DNA from: Streptomonospora litoralis
GTDB lineage: Bacteria > Actinomycetota > Actinomycetes > Streptosporangiales > Streptosporangiaceae
Assembly (NCBI RefSeq): GCF_004323735.1
Contig: NZ_CP036455.1
Coordinates: forward strand, 5,575,101-5,639,100
Reading direction: 5' to 3'
Length of the DNA: 64,000 nt
The notes beneath the pieces were generated by a model that was given only the letters and a program-made list of their open reading frames with translations, was not told where the DNA came from and made no database searches. The position numbers and the translations under genes were made by a program. Each line of letters starts with the position of its first letter. The stretch's first letter is position 1. Below, in pieces: positions 17,501 through 25,120 of this stretch.

Positions 17501-19051
17501 GAGGTGATGGAGCTGACCGGTGGGCGGGGGGTCGACGTCGTCCTCAACTCTCTGGCGGGCGAGGCCCTGACCCGCAGCCTGGAGGTGCTCGCGCCCGGCG
17601 GACGATTCGTCGAACTGGGCAAGCGCGACATCATGGAGAACGGTGCGCTGCCGCTGCGGCCGTTCGCCGACAACATCAGCTTCTCCGCGGTCGACCTGAG
17701 TTCGATGCTCGGCAAGGAGGTGCTCGCCGAGCACTGGGCGCGGGTCGTGCGGCGGCTGCGCGACGGCGTCTACCGCCCGCTGCCGCATACCGTGTTCCCG
17801 GCCTCGCAGGTGCAGAACGCGTTCGCGATGCTCCAGCACTCGCGGCACATCGGGAAGGTCGTCGTCGCGATCGACGGCCTGAGCGCGCCCGGGACCGTGC
17901 GGGCCGCGCGGTACGGCGCGCCGCCTGTGCCGGACGGCGAGGGCACCTACCTCGTCACCGGAGGTCTGAGCGGGCTCGGCGCGGCGACAGCCCGGCACCT
18001 GGCCGGACAGGGTGCGCGCCACCTGGCCCTGGTCTCGCGCCGCGGCGGGCAGGCCCCCGAAGCAGCGGCGCTGCTGGCCGACCTGGCCGACCAGGGCGTC
18101 ACCGCGACCGCCTACGCGGCCGACTGCGCCGACCCCGCCGCGATGGACGCGGTGTTCCGGTCGATCCGGACCGGCGGACACCCGCTGCGCGGTGTGGTGC
18201 ACGCCGCCATGGCACTGGACGACGACGACTTCGCCGACCTGACCGACGAACGCTTCGCCACCTCCCTCCGGCCGAAGATGGGCGGCCTCGCGGTCGTCGA
18301 CGCAGCCACCCGCGGCATGGACCTGGACCTGTTCTGGGTCTACTCCTCGATCTCGGCCCACGTCGGCAACGTTCGCCAGTCCAGCTACAACGCCGCCAAC
18401 CTGTACACCGAGGCGGTGGTCCGCAACCGGCGCCGACGCGGGGAGGCCGGCGTCGCGGTGGCGTGGGGGCGCATCGACGGCACCGGCTATGTCGAGCGCA
18501 GCGGAATGGGCGACCTCCTGAGCAAGCTGGGTCTCGACCCGGTCCCCGCGACCGAGGCGCTCGCGACCATCGACCTCCTCCACCGCCACGCCGACCGCTG
18601 GGAGGTGGCCGGCGTGTCCAGGCTCGACTGGGGCCGACTCCGCTTGACGGTGCCGGCCACCGCGCACTCCGCTCGGATGAGCCGCATCCCCGGGGTGGTC
18701 GGTGGCGAAGGCGCTGCGGCCCGCCAGGAACTGATCGCCAGGCTGCGCACACTGGAGACCGAGGAGGCGCGCGAGATTCTCGCCGCGCACCTGGCGGAGG
18801 CTTTGGCGGAGGTCCTGCAGACCGACGCCGGGCGGTTGGACCACCACAGGCGGCTGGACGAGTACGGAGTCGACTCGTTGATGGCCGCCGACCTGCTCAC
18901 GACGATCAACGAGAACTACCGGCTGGAGATCTCACCGCTGGAGATGATGCGCAGCGGCGGAACCATCTCCGACATCGCCGACACCATCCTGCTGCGCATC
19001 GGCGCGGGAGGGACCGGAGAAGCGGGCACGGCACAAGCCGCCGAGTCCTAG
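11507..19051 (+). CDS. Highly reducing iterative type I polyketide synthase, KS-AT-DH-MT-ER-KR-ACP
   Basis: This is a 2,514-aa stand-alone PKS, numbered from TTG 11507 (GGGAGAGG 6 bp upstream; ATG 11435 is an alternative). KS has D-T-A-C-S-S with Cys182 plus the two His motifs. AT has G-H-S-V-G-E with Ser654 and Y-A-F-H, between malonyl HAFH and methylmalonyl YASH. DH has D-H-K-L-A-G-G-V-V-F-P with His954 and H-P-A-L-L-D. MT has L-E-I-G-A-G-T-A-G near 1415. ER has H-G-G-A-G-A-V-G near 1945. KR has T-G-G-L-S-G-L-G near 2150, a B-type L-D-D and Y-N-A-A-N. ACP has G-V-D-S-L with Ser2457. No thioesterase is present. This domain order matches fungal HR-PKSs such as LovF. The product is probably a reduced, C-methylated acyl chain, released by an enzyme not seen here. 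Confidence 0.93.
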   Translation: MGAVTDDRGTDAVAVVGVGCRLPGGIDDLGSLWEALDEGRDLVGRVPEDRFESARFVDESRPRTGKSYTAAGGFLTDVAGFDADFFGISPKEAAHMDPQHRLLLEMTAEALDDAAIDPARLAGTPSGVFVGISDASYGALQMMSRDRIGPYTASGGAHSIAANRVSHAFDLRGPSMAVDTACSSSLVALERACCQVASCGGVVLAGGVNVLLAPYAYVAFAQAAMLSAKGRCAAFSADADGFVRSEGGGVVVLKRLGDALADGDRIHGVLAGWGSNSDGRTAGLALPNSDAQEELLHRVYADAGVEPDELVYMEAHGTGTLVGDPAECEAVGRALARGRSRPLPVGSVKSNVGHLEPASGMAGVFKALTVLRHGRIPASLHAAPLNPRIDFDGLGLAPAVEASDVRPLVAERRAVGVNSFGFGGANAHVIVAAAPEPAGRGADADGGPRERAAATRSAVAAAAPSGSGAARGAAPEQEGPASLPVVVSARTPEALTAAVAQMAEWLDETPGDAFYDLAYTSCRRRGAHPYRRAVLAGGPHQAAERLRADGAGSSPTAEDGRIAFVYCGNGSQWAGMGADLLAADADFARSVAEVDGCLAPYLGWSVAEEMALPPAEWRLQLTEVAQPLLFTVQVALTRWLADRGATPAAAVGHSVGEAAAAWAAGALTLDQAARVVAARGRAQAPTAGSGRMAAAGLSREQAEELLTGFPGVEIAGVNSECDVTLAGSEGRIKQIGDELERRGVFFRQLDLDYAFHSSAMDPVRETLLADLDGLTPCAARIPLASTATGGLVEGTELGAEHWWTGIREPVMFGAAADRLRDSGIGVFTEIGPHPVLRSYLRRCLDSPARRRAVTSTLDRGGCGVRAAKRAVESLIAAGADIDWARRYFPAPGQVVDLPAYPWQRERHWSGTREDWARASAGPVDHPLLGERAVAAEPSWTAAVEPVRAPWLVDHKLAGGVVFPAAGYLEMALGAGRRVLDGPVEADGWEFTRPLVIPWEDPEAVRMQTLLTPQDGATRITSVERGGAEPRLHARGRVRRLVQGVPAPLDVAAARSRCPQHIDAGRLYAELAEKGLQYGPAFQVLREVYSGEGEVLAAYRLDASSEEYTVHPALLDGAFHSGAPLLVGHEEGAFLPAKAGALRVWRTPAPQGWIRVLDRTRSSSESCWDIVLTDERGDVAVEALGLRCRRVASHTRRPLETHRTVLRAAPRAGLAAAPSPLPQNDRIEAAAADRIDRVRRAWHETDYDDAAASRRDSLGHAIALGLARLVPKLRSGEAGWADVDALGLPAAYRRAVAAMIPLAEAAGALQKTGESTWRLATDDERARAAFRTCLDSAPASAVELCLAAIGLGRMPSVMLGEREAVEMLTEPGTAELYRHLFATSPQLVFGYRVAAALLAAAVEEWPADRPLRVLEIGAGTAGFSTALVPLLPPDRTQYTFTDVSPFFFAPAQKQLAEYDFVEYRTLDLDADPAEQGFTEGEYDLVVAANALHTAREMAAALPRVASLLSPGGRLLAVENHDNDAASGVFGLLESFWNSADTDLRPDGAFIARDRWPGLLRRGGFGDVVQTGDDRGASARDLSVLLATAEHRAAGPVPAVPAPAEPQEPEVVRVVVAESAAELPLAQAVAEACDDAAVAVAADGTAQWADLPAAPVHGRHSVTIVYAEPDPDDVVAATTRRAAMLRSLLGAALPHDESRQLDLRLVTRPSGVHPAPEGCDVPADAAVWGMARTLANEYGEIALTRISLQRGADITADARRLAREVLSDSPEDEIVLTSEGRFVPRMVADTPALDAAESGGYGLVVLDQGLNFRVQWEQTPPPVPGPGMVGIEVRAAALNYRDVMQATGLLPAEAAESSFAGMEPGLECAGVVTAVGAGVDGLAVGDRVLATAAPALASHTVTHAHAAARIPEHMSFAEAATVPIAFTTVQYSLEEVARLRRGETVLVHGGAGAVGLAALQHARMCGAEVIATAGTEAKREVLRVLGVEHVLDSRSLEFASEVMELTGGRGVDVVLNSLAGEALTRSLEVLAPGGRFVELGKRDIMENGALPLRPFADNISFSAVDLSSMLGKEVLAEHWARVVRRLRDGVYRPLPHTVFPASQVQNAFAMLQHSRHIGKVVVAIDGLSAPGTVRAARYGAPPVPDGEGTYLVTGGLSGLGAATARHLAGQGARHLALVSRRGGQAPEAAALLADLADQGVTATAYAADCADPAAMDAVFRSIRTGGHPLRGVVHAAMALDDDDFADLTDERFATSLRPKMGGLAVVDAATRGMDLDLFWVYSSISAHVGNVRQSSYNAANLYTEAVVRNRRRRGEAGVAVAWGRIDGTGYVERSGMGDLLSKLGLDPVPATEALATIDLLHRHADRWEVAGVSRLDWGRLRLTVPATAHSARMSRIPGVVGGEGAAARQELIARLRTLETEEAREILAAHLAEALAEVLQTDAGRLDHHRRLDEYGVDSLMAADLLTTINENYRLEISPLEMMRSGGTISDIADTILLRIGAGGTGEAGTAQAAES

Positions 19052-19106
19052 GAACGACATGTTCCGGAGTACCTGCGGGCGTGCCCCGAGGGGTTCCACC
19101 GTTGCC

Positions 19107-19140
19107 TGCGCCCCGCCACGGCCCGCCGTGGCGGGGCGCA
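19107..19140 (+). terminator. Strong hairpin terminator after the PKS
   Basis: A 15-bp perfect stem with a 4-nt loop begins 55 bp after the PKS stop. There is no U tract, which is usual in high-GC actinomycetes. It separates the PKS transcript from the next gene. Confidence 0.8.
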
Positions 19141-19314
19141 GGGTGGGAAAAACCAGAGAAAGTGTGGCGCCGCACATGGTTCAGCTGGGGTCCCTCGGGC
19201 GGGGCGGGACGGGGCAACCCTTGATCGGCGTTGGGCCTTGCCGAGGCTCTGCCGGACTGCCGGGGGCGGCCCCTGTGTCAGCCGCGATCCGACTCATGGG
19301 CGTATCGCCTCACC

Positions 19315-19365
19315 TACGATGATAGCTTCATGTAGTAATCTATTTACTCTTTGCATTCTCTCGGT
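19315..19365 (+). promoter_or_regulatory. AT-rich promoter-like segment before the DUF6230 gene
   Basis: About 45 bp of markedly AT-rich DNA (TGTAGTAATCTATTTACTC and neighbours) stands out from the >70% GC surroundings, 50-100 bp upstream of the DUF6230 start. Together with the preceding terminator it suggests that the three downstream genes have their own promoter. Confidence 0.45.
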
Positions 19366-19412
19366 CGAGCCCTCCCGCACCCGGCCGTGCGGTGCTAGAG
19401 AGCCGAGCCGCC

Positions 19413-20129
19413 ATGCACACACCGACCGCCCACGCGGTGTCGGCGGCGCGTCGAGGCCCCGCGGCTGACGAGCGCGCCGCGAGACCGTCTGATCCGGCGC
19501 CGGACGCCGATCCAGCATTCACCGAACCGGATCTACGGATACCGGCCGGTCGGACCGGCATCGCCAGGTTCCTGCTGGTGCTGCTGCCCTCGCTGGCGGC
19601 CGCTGCGGTCCTGGTGGCGATGACCGCCCAAGGCGGTATCGCGGCGTCCTTCGCGGTCTCGGGACAGAGCTTCAAGCTCTCCGCCGACCGGCTGGAGGGG
19701 ACGGGGTTCAGTCAGTACGTCGGCGTCGCCACCACCGCCGACGGCGACCATGCGGCGGCGGTCGCCGTCATCGACGAAGCCCGGCTGAGCGACCTGTGCC
19801 AATCCGTGCTGGTGGACACGCCCGTGGGCGAGGTCACCCTGCTGGTCCGGGCAGGCCGGGACGGGCAGCCGGTCACCGCGCGGAATCTGGTCATCGACAT
19901 GCGGCAACTCTCCGGGGACGCACACTTCACGGACATGGAGATCGGCCGGGACGCGGGCACGCTGAGCCTCGGCGCCGACGCGACGGCCCCGATCGGCGGC
20001 TTTTCACAGAGCGGCGGCACCGTGCGGATCACCGGCCTGCGCCAGCACGCCTACGCGGTGAACGCGGGAACGCTCAAGCTGAACGGTTTGCGCCTGGGTA
20101 TCGAGCCCGGAGACCGCGAATGCTTCTGA
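19413..20129 (+). CDS. DUF6230 family membrane-anchored protein
   Basis: This 238-aa protein has a charged cytoplasmic N-terminus, one membrane helix at about residues 53-70 (F-L-L-V-L-L-P-S-L-A-A-A-A-V-L-V-A-M) and a beta-rich exported domain beginning G-I-A-A-S-F-A-V-S-G-Q-S-F-K. This is the DUF6230 pattern. The family is usually encoded next to DUF6114, as here. ATG 19413 is preferred over the GTG at 19392, which has no ribosome site. Biochemical role unknown; partners suggest an envelope or lipid function. Confidence 0.8.
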   Translation: MHTPTAHAVSAARRGPAADERAARPSDPAPDADPAFTEPDLRIPAGRTGIARFLLVLLPSLAAAAVLVAMTAQGGIAASFAVSGQSFKLSADRLEGTGFSQYVGVATTADGDHAAAVAVIDEARLSDLCQSVLVDTPVGEVTLLVRAGRDGQPVTARNLVIDMRQLSGDAHFTDMEIGRDAGTLSLGADATAPIGGFSQSGGTVRITGLRQHAYAVNAGTLKLNGLRLGIEPGDRECF

Positions 20130-20187
20130 CCCGGCCGCGAAGGCGGCCCGGCACGTCATCCGAACCCGGTAGAGCTGGAGACGACAC

Positions 20188-20889
20188 GTGTCTGTCGCCG
20201 TACTGGTACTGACCGCCTCGTTCGTAGCGGTGCCGCTGGCGGCCCGCATCGTCGTGAACCGCCGGCGTACCGGCGAACTCGGCGTCCGCTTCACGCGCGC
20301 GGCGGGGGCCGCGCAGCGCTGGGCCTGGGCGGCGGTCGTCGCGGGCGGCGGCCTCACCGGCGTCCTCGCTCCCGTAGCCGAACTGGCCGCCCCGGCCGGT
20401 GCCGCGGTCCCCCGTGGGGTCCCGGAGTTCCTCCTGGCCACGCTGCCCGTCCCGGCGGGGCTGCGCCTGGTCGGACTCGCTCTGGCCGTGGCGGGGGTCG
20501 TGTCCACATCGGCCGCGCAGTCGGCGATGGGCGCCTCGTGGCGCATCGACGTCGATCCGTCCCGCCACACGCCCCTGGTGACCGGTGGGCCGTTCGCGCT
20601 CGTGCGCAACCCGGTCTATACCGCCGCCCTGATCTGGGCGACCGGTCAGACGCTGGCCTGCCCGAGCGCGGTGTCGCTGACCGGACTGGCGGTCATGACC
20701 GGCGCGCTCCAGGTGCTGGTCCGCCGGGTGGAGGAACCTTACCTCGCCCGGCTCCACGGCGACGCCTACCGCGACTACACCTCCCACGTCGGCCGCTTCC
20801 TTCCGAGGCTGGGCACCCACCCGCAGCTGCCCGCGAACGCCGCCCAACGGCGCGCCGAATCCGCGCGCGGCGGCGGAACGGGCGGCTGA
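20188..20889 (+). CDS. Isoprenylcysteine carboxyl methyltransferase (ICMT)-type integral membrane methyltransferase
   Basis: This 233-aa membrane protein has several hydrophobic helices. The C-terminal half carries the ICMT/PEMT signature: G-P-F-A-L-V-R-N-P-V-Y-T-A, then V-E-E-P-Y-L-A-R-L-H-G-D-A-Y-R-D-Y followed by V-G-R-F-L-P. These residues form the SAM-binding site of ICMT-fold enzymes. In bacteria the substrates are small lipidic or isoprenoid carboxylates or phenols. It is sandwiched between DUF6230 and DUF6114, breaking the usual adjacency, and may methylate the PKS product, though that link is only positional. GTG start with GGAG upstream. Confidence 0.85.
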   Translation: MSVAVLVLTASFVAVPLAARIVVNRRRTGELGVRFTRAAGAAQRWAWAAVVAGGGLTGVLAPVAELAAPAGAAVPRGVPEFLLATLPVPAGLRLVGLALAVAGVVSTSAAQSAMGASWRIDVDPSRHTPLVTGGPFALVRNPVYTAALIWATGQTLACPSAVSLTGLAVMTGALQVLVRRVEEPYLARLHGDAYRDYTSHVGRFLPRLGTHPQLPANAAQRRAESARGGGTGG

Positions 20890-20892
20890 GCG

Positions 20893-21306
20893 GTGAACCG
20901 GCACCGCAGGAGCGCCCGCAGGCACAGCGGCTTCACACGCTGGCGCCGCACCCGCCCGTTCTGGGGCGGTTTGTTCGTCGCCTGCGGCGGGGCCGCCGTC
21001 GCGGTCGCGCCGCTCGCCCCGCTGCCGCTGCTCGTCCATCAGGGGATCGCCGGTGTCGCGGGCTACACCGTCGGCCTCCTGCTCGTCGCACTGGGGATGC
21101 TGAGCTGGCTGCAGCCCGCCCAGCGCGTCTTCTACGGCATCGCGGCGGTCCTGCTGTCGCTGGTGTCCTTCGTGACCTCCGACTTCGGCGGCCTCGGCGC
21201 GGGCATGCTGTCCGGCCTGGTGGGCGGCTCCCTGCTCGCGGCGTGGCGGCCCGTCGAGGACGGCCTGCGGCGGCCGCCCGCGCGCCGCGGCCGATCCGAC
21301 ACCTGA
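20893..21306 (+). CDS. DUF6114 family membrane protein
   Basis: This 137-aa protein has an arginine-rich N-terminus (R-W-R-R-T-R-P-F-W-G-G) followed by four hydrophobic segments, the standard DUF6114 layout. It starts with GTG only 3 bp after the methyltransferase stop, so the two are translationally linked. The function of DUF6114 is unknown; its constant association with DUF6230 suggests a membrane complex. Confidence 0.8.
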   Translation: MNRHRRSARRHSGFTRWRRTRPFWGGLFVACGGAAVAVAPLAPLPLLVHQGIAGVAGYTVGLLLVALGMLSWLQPAQRVFYGIAAVLLSLVSFVTSDFGGLGAGMLSGLVGGSLLAAWRPVEDGLRRPPARRGRSDT

Positions 21307-21309
21307 GGG

Positions 21310-21325
21310 CCACCGGCACCGGTGG
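21310..21325. terminator. Short hairpin between converging genes
   Basis: A 7-bp perfect stem (CCACCGG / CCGGTGG) with a 2-nt loop lies immediately after the DUF6114 stop, in the gap before the convergent kinase gene. Confidence 0.45.
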
Positions 21326-21409
21326 GCACCCGCACACAGGCGTTGGCTCCGCCCGCCCGGTCGCGGCAGGGGCCGTCCGGTTAACACCGAGCACCGTCTC
21401 GCCGCGGGG

Positions 21410-23245
21410 TCAGAACACCCCGACGTTGCCGAGATCGGAGCACGGCTCCTCGTTCACGTTGGCCGGCTCGCTCCACTGCATCTCGCTGCCGCCGTCGAAA
21501 TCGCCCACCGAGCAGTAGGCGGGCGCGTAGGTCCGTGCCCGCGGGTCCCAGCTGTGCCAGACCCGCAGCACGCCGTCCGCCGCCGACTCGGTGAGGTCGA
21601 AGGGGATCTCGTAGACGCCGTCGCCGTCGAGGTCGCGCGCGGCGAGCTGGTGCGTGTTGTTGCTCGGAAACGCCGTGTTGCGCAGGGAGCCGCCGAACTC
21701 CTCGACGTCGTCGAGGCGGTTCGGGTCGACCTTGACGATACGCCCGGCTGGCACCTGCGCCCCCTGCTCCACAGGGGCGTGAATGAGGTTGACGTAGAAC
21801 CAGCCCGCATCGTCGGTGCCCATGAGATCGGCGATGTCGCCGTTCCGGCTGAAGGTGAGCATATTGGGCTGCGGCCGGTCGTAGTTGTGCGCCAGGACCT
21901 CGTCGTCGCTGTCGCGGACCAGCGCAACGGTGAGATGGAAGAGGTCGGCGCCGCCGTCGGCCGTCGTCCCCCGGGGTGACTCGGCGAAGACGAGCCGCAC
22001 CGGCTCGCCGTCGCGGCGCAGGCCCGGGACGATATCGACGGGGAACGTGCACTCCTCGCATCCGACGACCTCGCGGATGATGCGGTTGTCGCGTTGGATG
22101 TCGTTCCGATCCGGCGCGCCACCCCGCTGCCCGGCCTGCCCGGCCCCCTGGGAGGCGGTGCCCTCCACCACGCCGTCAGCCGCCCACGGGAGAGGTGTGC
22201 CGTTCTCGCGGTAGGAGGTGCCCGCCACGGTCCCGGCGCCGACGGCCAGTACGAGTGCGCAGGCCGCCGCCCCCGCCAGCAGAGCGTTGCGGGTGCGGCG
22301 GCGCCGCCGTGCGGTGCGCTCGGCACGCGACCAGTCGAGTCCGGGGGTGTTCTCCACCGCGGTCCAGTCGCGGTGCAGCACGCCGGTGACGGCGGTCGCC
22401 GGGTCGTCCCCGGCGGGCGCGGCGGCGCCGGCTCCGGCGGCGATCTCGCGCAGCAGGGCGGCGCCGTCCGGCCGCTGCGCAGGGTCCTTGGCCAGGGCAC
22501 GCTCGACGATGCCGGCGAGTTCGGGTGCTACTCCCGCGATGTCGGGCGCCTCGTTGAGCACCCGGTAGGTGAGGGCCTCGACGGAGCCGGTGCCGAAGGG
22601 ACGGCGGCCCGTCGCGGCGAAGGCGACGAGCGCGCCCCAGGCGAAGACGTCCGCCTCCGGGCCGACGACGCCCCGGTACCCCTCCGGCGCGATCCAGCCG
22701 GGCGAGCCGACCAGGCCGCCGGTGCGGGTGATCGCGCTCTCGTCGACGGCGCGGGCGATGCCGAAGTCCAGCACCTTGGGCCCGTCCGGCGCGAGGATGA
22801 CGTTGGCCGGTTTCAAGTCGCGGTGGACGACACCCGCGGCGTGGATGGCGGCCACGGCCTCGGCGAGGCCCAGCGCCAGGGCCCGCAGCCGGGCGGGGTC
22901 CAGCGGTCCGCTCCGGTCGACGTGTCCGGCCAGGGTCGCGCCGGAGACGTACGGGGTCGCGTACCAGAGCTTGTCGCCGGTCGTCCCCGCCGCGAGTACC
23001 GGCACCGTGCTGGCCGCACGCACCCGCCGCATCAGCGCGATCTCGCGCGCGAAGCGCTCACGGAACTCCGGGTCGGCGTCGAACTCGCCGCGGATGACCT
23101 TCAGCGCGGCGCGGCCGCCTTCAGGCGCCAGCGCGGCGTAGACGACGCCCATGCCGCCGGCGCCGATGCGGCCCAGGAGCTCGTATCCGGCGATGGCGCG
23201 TGGGTCGCTGCTGTGCAGGGGCGGCAGCGGCGTTGGATTGGACAC
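21410..23245 (-). CDS. Transmembrane serine/threonine protein kinase with extracellular sensor domain
   Basis: This 611-aa Hanks-type kinase has a glycine loop I-G-A-G-G-M-G-V-V-Y, catalytic V-V-H-R-D-L-K-P-A-N-V and D-F-G-I-A, with the activation segment ending in S-P-G-W-I-A-P-E. A basic segment and a membrane helix (A-L-L-A-G-A-A-A-C-A-L-V-L-A-V-G) follow at about residues 305-330. The exported C-terminal domain contains D-L-D-G-D-G-V-Y-E-I, an FG-GAP/EF-like calcium loop, and C-E-E-C. PASTA repeats are absent, so it is not PknB. The GTG start has GAGGAG upstream. Its target is unknown. Confidence 0.88.
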   Translation of the reverse strand: MSNPTPLPPLHSSDPRAIAGYELLGRIGAGGMGVVYAALAPEGGRAALKVIRGEFDADPEFRERFAREIALMRRVRAASTVPVLAAGTTGDKLWYATPYVSGATLAGHVDRSGPLDPARLRALALGLAEAVAAIHAAGVVHRDLKPANVILAPDGPKVLDFGIARAVDESAITRTGGLVGSPGWIAPEGYRGVVGPEADVFAWGALVAFAATGRRPFGTGSVEALTYRVLNEAPDIAGVAPELAGIVERALAKDPAQRPDGAALLREIAAGAGAAAPAGDDPATAVTGVLHRDWTAVENTPGLDWSRAERTARRRRRTRNALLAGAAACALVLAVGAGTVAGTSYRENGTPLPWAADGVVEGTASQGAGQAGQRGGAPDRNDIQRDNRIIREVVGCEECTFPVDIVPGLRRDGEPVRLVFAESPRGTTADGGADLFHLTVALVRDSDDEVLAHNYDRPQPNMLTFSRNGDIADLMGTDDAGWFYVNLIHAPVEQGAQVPAGRIVKVDPNRLDDVEEFGGSLRNTAFPSNNTHQLAARDLDGDGVYEIPFDLTESAADGVLRVWHSWDPRARTYAPAYCSVGDFDGGSEMQWSEPANVNEEPCSDLGNVGVF

Positions 23246-23517
23246 CGGTCTCCTCGGACGTGGCGGGGGTCCGACGCCACGAGATTAGCCGGGTCCGCTC
23301 CCCCGCCGCTGCACGTCCGGCCGCGCGATCGCCTCCCACCGGCGCGTTGGCCGCCTCCGGCCACGCTGCCGCCGCGCAGCGCCGCGCCGTCGATGTGCGA
23401 CCCGGGTCGTACGCCCGCGCGCGCACGTCGCCCGGTGAAGACCAATCCACAGCGCGACGCGGCTGCGCCCCCGCGCGATCCAGGCTGTTGCCGACGGATT
23501 CTCGAAAAGGAGGAACG

Positions 23518-24024
23518 GTGACAGCCACAGCACCCCCCGAACCCGGTGATCTGCACGGACGAGCGGTGACGGCCGAGGACGTGAGGAAGGTGTACGGCGC
23601 GGGGGACGCCGCGGTGACCGCGCTTGAAGGGGTGTCGGTCGCGTTCGACTCCGGCACCTTCACCGCGATCATGGGGCCGTCCGGTTCCGGCAAGTCGACG
23701 CTGATGCACCTCCTCGCCGGGCTCGACACCGTCAGCTCGGGCTCGGTGGTCATCGGCGGCACCGAACTGGTCGGGTTGGGCGACAAGCAGCTCACCCTGC
23801 TGCGACGGCAGCGGGTGGGCTTCGTGTTCCAGACGTTCAACCTGCTGCCCACGCTCACCGCGGGACAGAACATCACCCTCCCGCTGGACATCGCCGGCCG
23901 GCGCGCCCCCGATCCGGCCTGGCACGACCGGGTCGTGGACACCCTCGGACTGCGCGACCGGCTCGGCCACCGGGGCGCGGCGTTCCGCGCGGAGACCGCG
24001 GTGCGGGGCAGTCCGGTACGCTGA
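23518..24024 (+). pseudogene. Truncated ABC-transporter ATPase (LolD/MacB/FtsE type)
   Basis: The N-terminal two thirds are normal: Walker A G-P-S-G-S-G-K-S-T, Q-loop V-F-Q-T-F-N-L-L-P-T-L-T. At D-R-L-G-H-R, where S-E-L-S-G-G-Q would follow, the sequence switches to unrelated residues and stops at 168 aa. The usual length is about 250. The ABC signature, Walker B and H-loop are therefore missing and no permease gene follows. A good GTG start with AAGGAGG remains. The break lies just before the LacI operator, suggesting a deletion or insertion joined this fragment to the uronate locus. Confidence 0.82.
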
Positions 24025-24030
24025 CGCTCA

Positions 24031-24042
24031 GAAATCGGTTTC
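24031..24042. promoter_or_regulatory. LacI-type operator GAAATCGGTTTC (autoregulatory)
   Basis: This 12-bp near-palindrome (one mismatch) lies 23 bp before the LacI-family start. A perfect version, GAAACCGGTTTC, occurs at 25208-25219 before the operon. The CG-centred GAAA...TTTC form is typical of LacI-family sites. Confidence 0.7.
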
Positions 24043-24064
24043 TCGGCGATGGAGGCAGGTCCGG

Positions 24065-25120
24065 GTGGATGCGGGCGGGAGTGGGGAACCGGTCGCCGAG
24101 CCGGTGGGCGGGGTTGTTCCGCACCGCGGGCGCGGCCAGGGTGTGACGATCCGCGACGTCGCGAAGGCCGCCGGCGTTTCCCCGGCGACGGTCTCGCGGG
24201 TCATCAACAACCGCGAATCGGTGGCGCCGGAACTCGCACGGCGTGTGCAGCAGACCGCTGCCAGCCTGGGCTACCGGCCGAGCGCCGTCGCCCAGGGGCT
24301 CGCGCGCGGGCGGACCGGGTTGGTCGCGATAACAGTCCCCGACCTGGGCAATCCCATGTTCCAAGCGGTGCTGCGCGGGCTCAGCAGGGCCGCCGGGCGC
24401 GACGGGTACCGGCTGCTGGTGACCGACAGCCACGAACTGCCCATGGAGGAACCGGTGCTGGCACAGGAGAGCAGGCTGCGCGCCGACGGCCTCGTGCTGT
24501 GCTCGCCGCGCAGCCACGACCGGGACCTCGTCGATCTCGCGTCCGCGATCGAGCCGTTCGTGCTGGTCAACAGGAGTGTCGAGGGGCTGTCCGCGCCCAC
24601 CGTCTCGGTCGACTACGCCTCTGGCGTGCGCGCCGTGTGCGCCCATCTCGGCTGGCTGGGCCACACCCGGGTGGCGTACCTGTCGGGTCCGCGCGCCAGC
24701 GTCTCCAACCGCGAACGCCTGGAGACGCTGCGGAGGGCCGCCGCGGGCCGCTTCGAACTGCACGTGATCGAGGGCGGCTCGATGCTGGAGGACGGCTTCG
24801 AGGCGGCGGAGGGGGCGCTGTCCACCGGCGCCACCGCGATGATCGGCTACAACGACCTGGTGGCGCTGGGTGCGCAGGGCAAGCTGAACGAGATCGGCGT
24901 GCGCGTCCCCGACCGGATCAGCGTCGTGGGTTTCGACGACATCCCGCTGTCCCGCTACACCGCGCCGCGTCTGACCACCGTCGCCGTTCCCCAGGAGGAG
25001 CTGGGCCGCGAGGCGTGGCAGCGGTTGGCGGCCATGCTGCGAAACGAGTCCCCGCCGGCCGACGTGTGCTTCACGCCGCGACTGGAGGTGCGCGAAACCA
25101 CCGGGCCCGCACCGCACTGA
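24065..25120 (+). CDS. LacI-family transcription regulator of the uronate operon
   Basis: This 351-aa repressor has a LacI helix-turn-helix at residues 28-50 (V-T-I-R-D-V-A-K-A-A-G-V-S-P-A-T-V-S-R-V) and a periplasmic-binding-protein-like sensor domain (V-P-D-L-G-N-P-M-F, V-V-G-F-D-D-I-P-L-S-R-Y). About 25 extra residues precede the HTH from the GTG at 24065; a later GTG at 24143 would place it right at the start. Matching palindromes before its own gene and before the adjacent operon suggest autoregulation and repression of the dehydrogenase/dehydratase/cycloisomerase genes, relieved by a uronate-derived sugar acid. Confidence 0.9.
   Translation: MDAGGSGEPVAEPVGGVVPHRGRGQGVTIRDVAKAAGVSPATVSRVINNRESVAPELARRVQQTAASLGYRPSAVAQGLARGRTGLVAITVPDLGNPMFQAVLRGLSRAAGRDGYRLLVTDSHELPMEEPVLAQESRLRADGLVLCSPRSHDRDLVDLASAIEPFVLVNRSVEGLSAPTVSVDYASGVRAVCAHLGWLGHTRVAYLSGPRASVSNRERLETLRRAAAGRFELHVIEGGSMLEDGFEAAEGALSTGATAMIGYNDLVALGAQGKLNEIGVRVPDRISVVGFDDIPLSRYTAPRLTTVAVPQEELGREAWQRLAAMLRNESPPADVCFTPRLEVRETTGPAPH

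Noticed and set aside
16094-18847. 917-codon frame on the minus strand opposite the PKS
   Set aside because: It is the codon-position mirror of the PKS; composition is His/Arg/Gly-rich and no domain is visible, whereas the plus strand has complete catalytic motifs.
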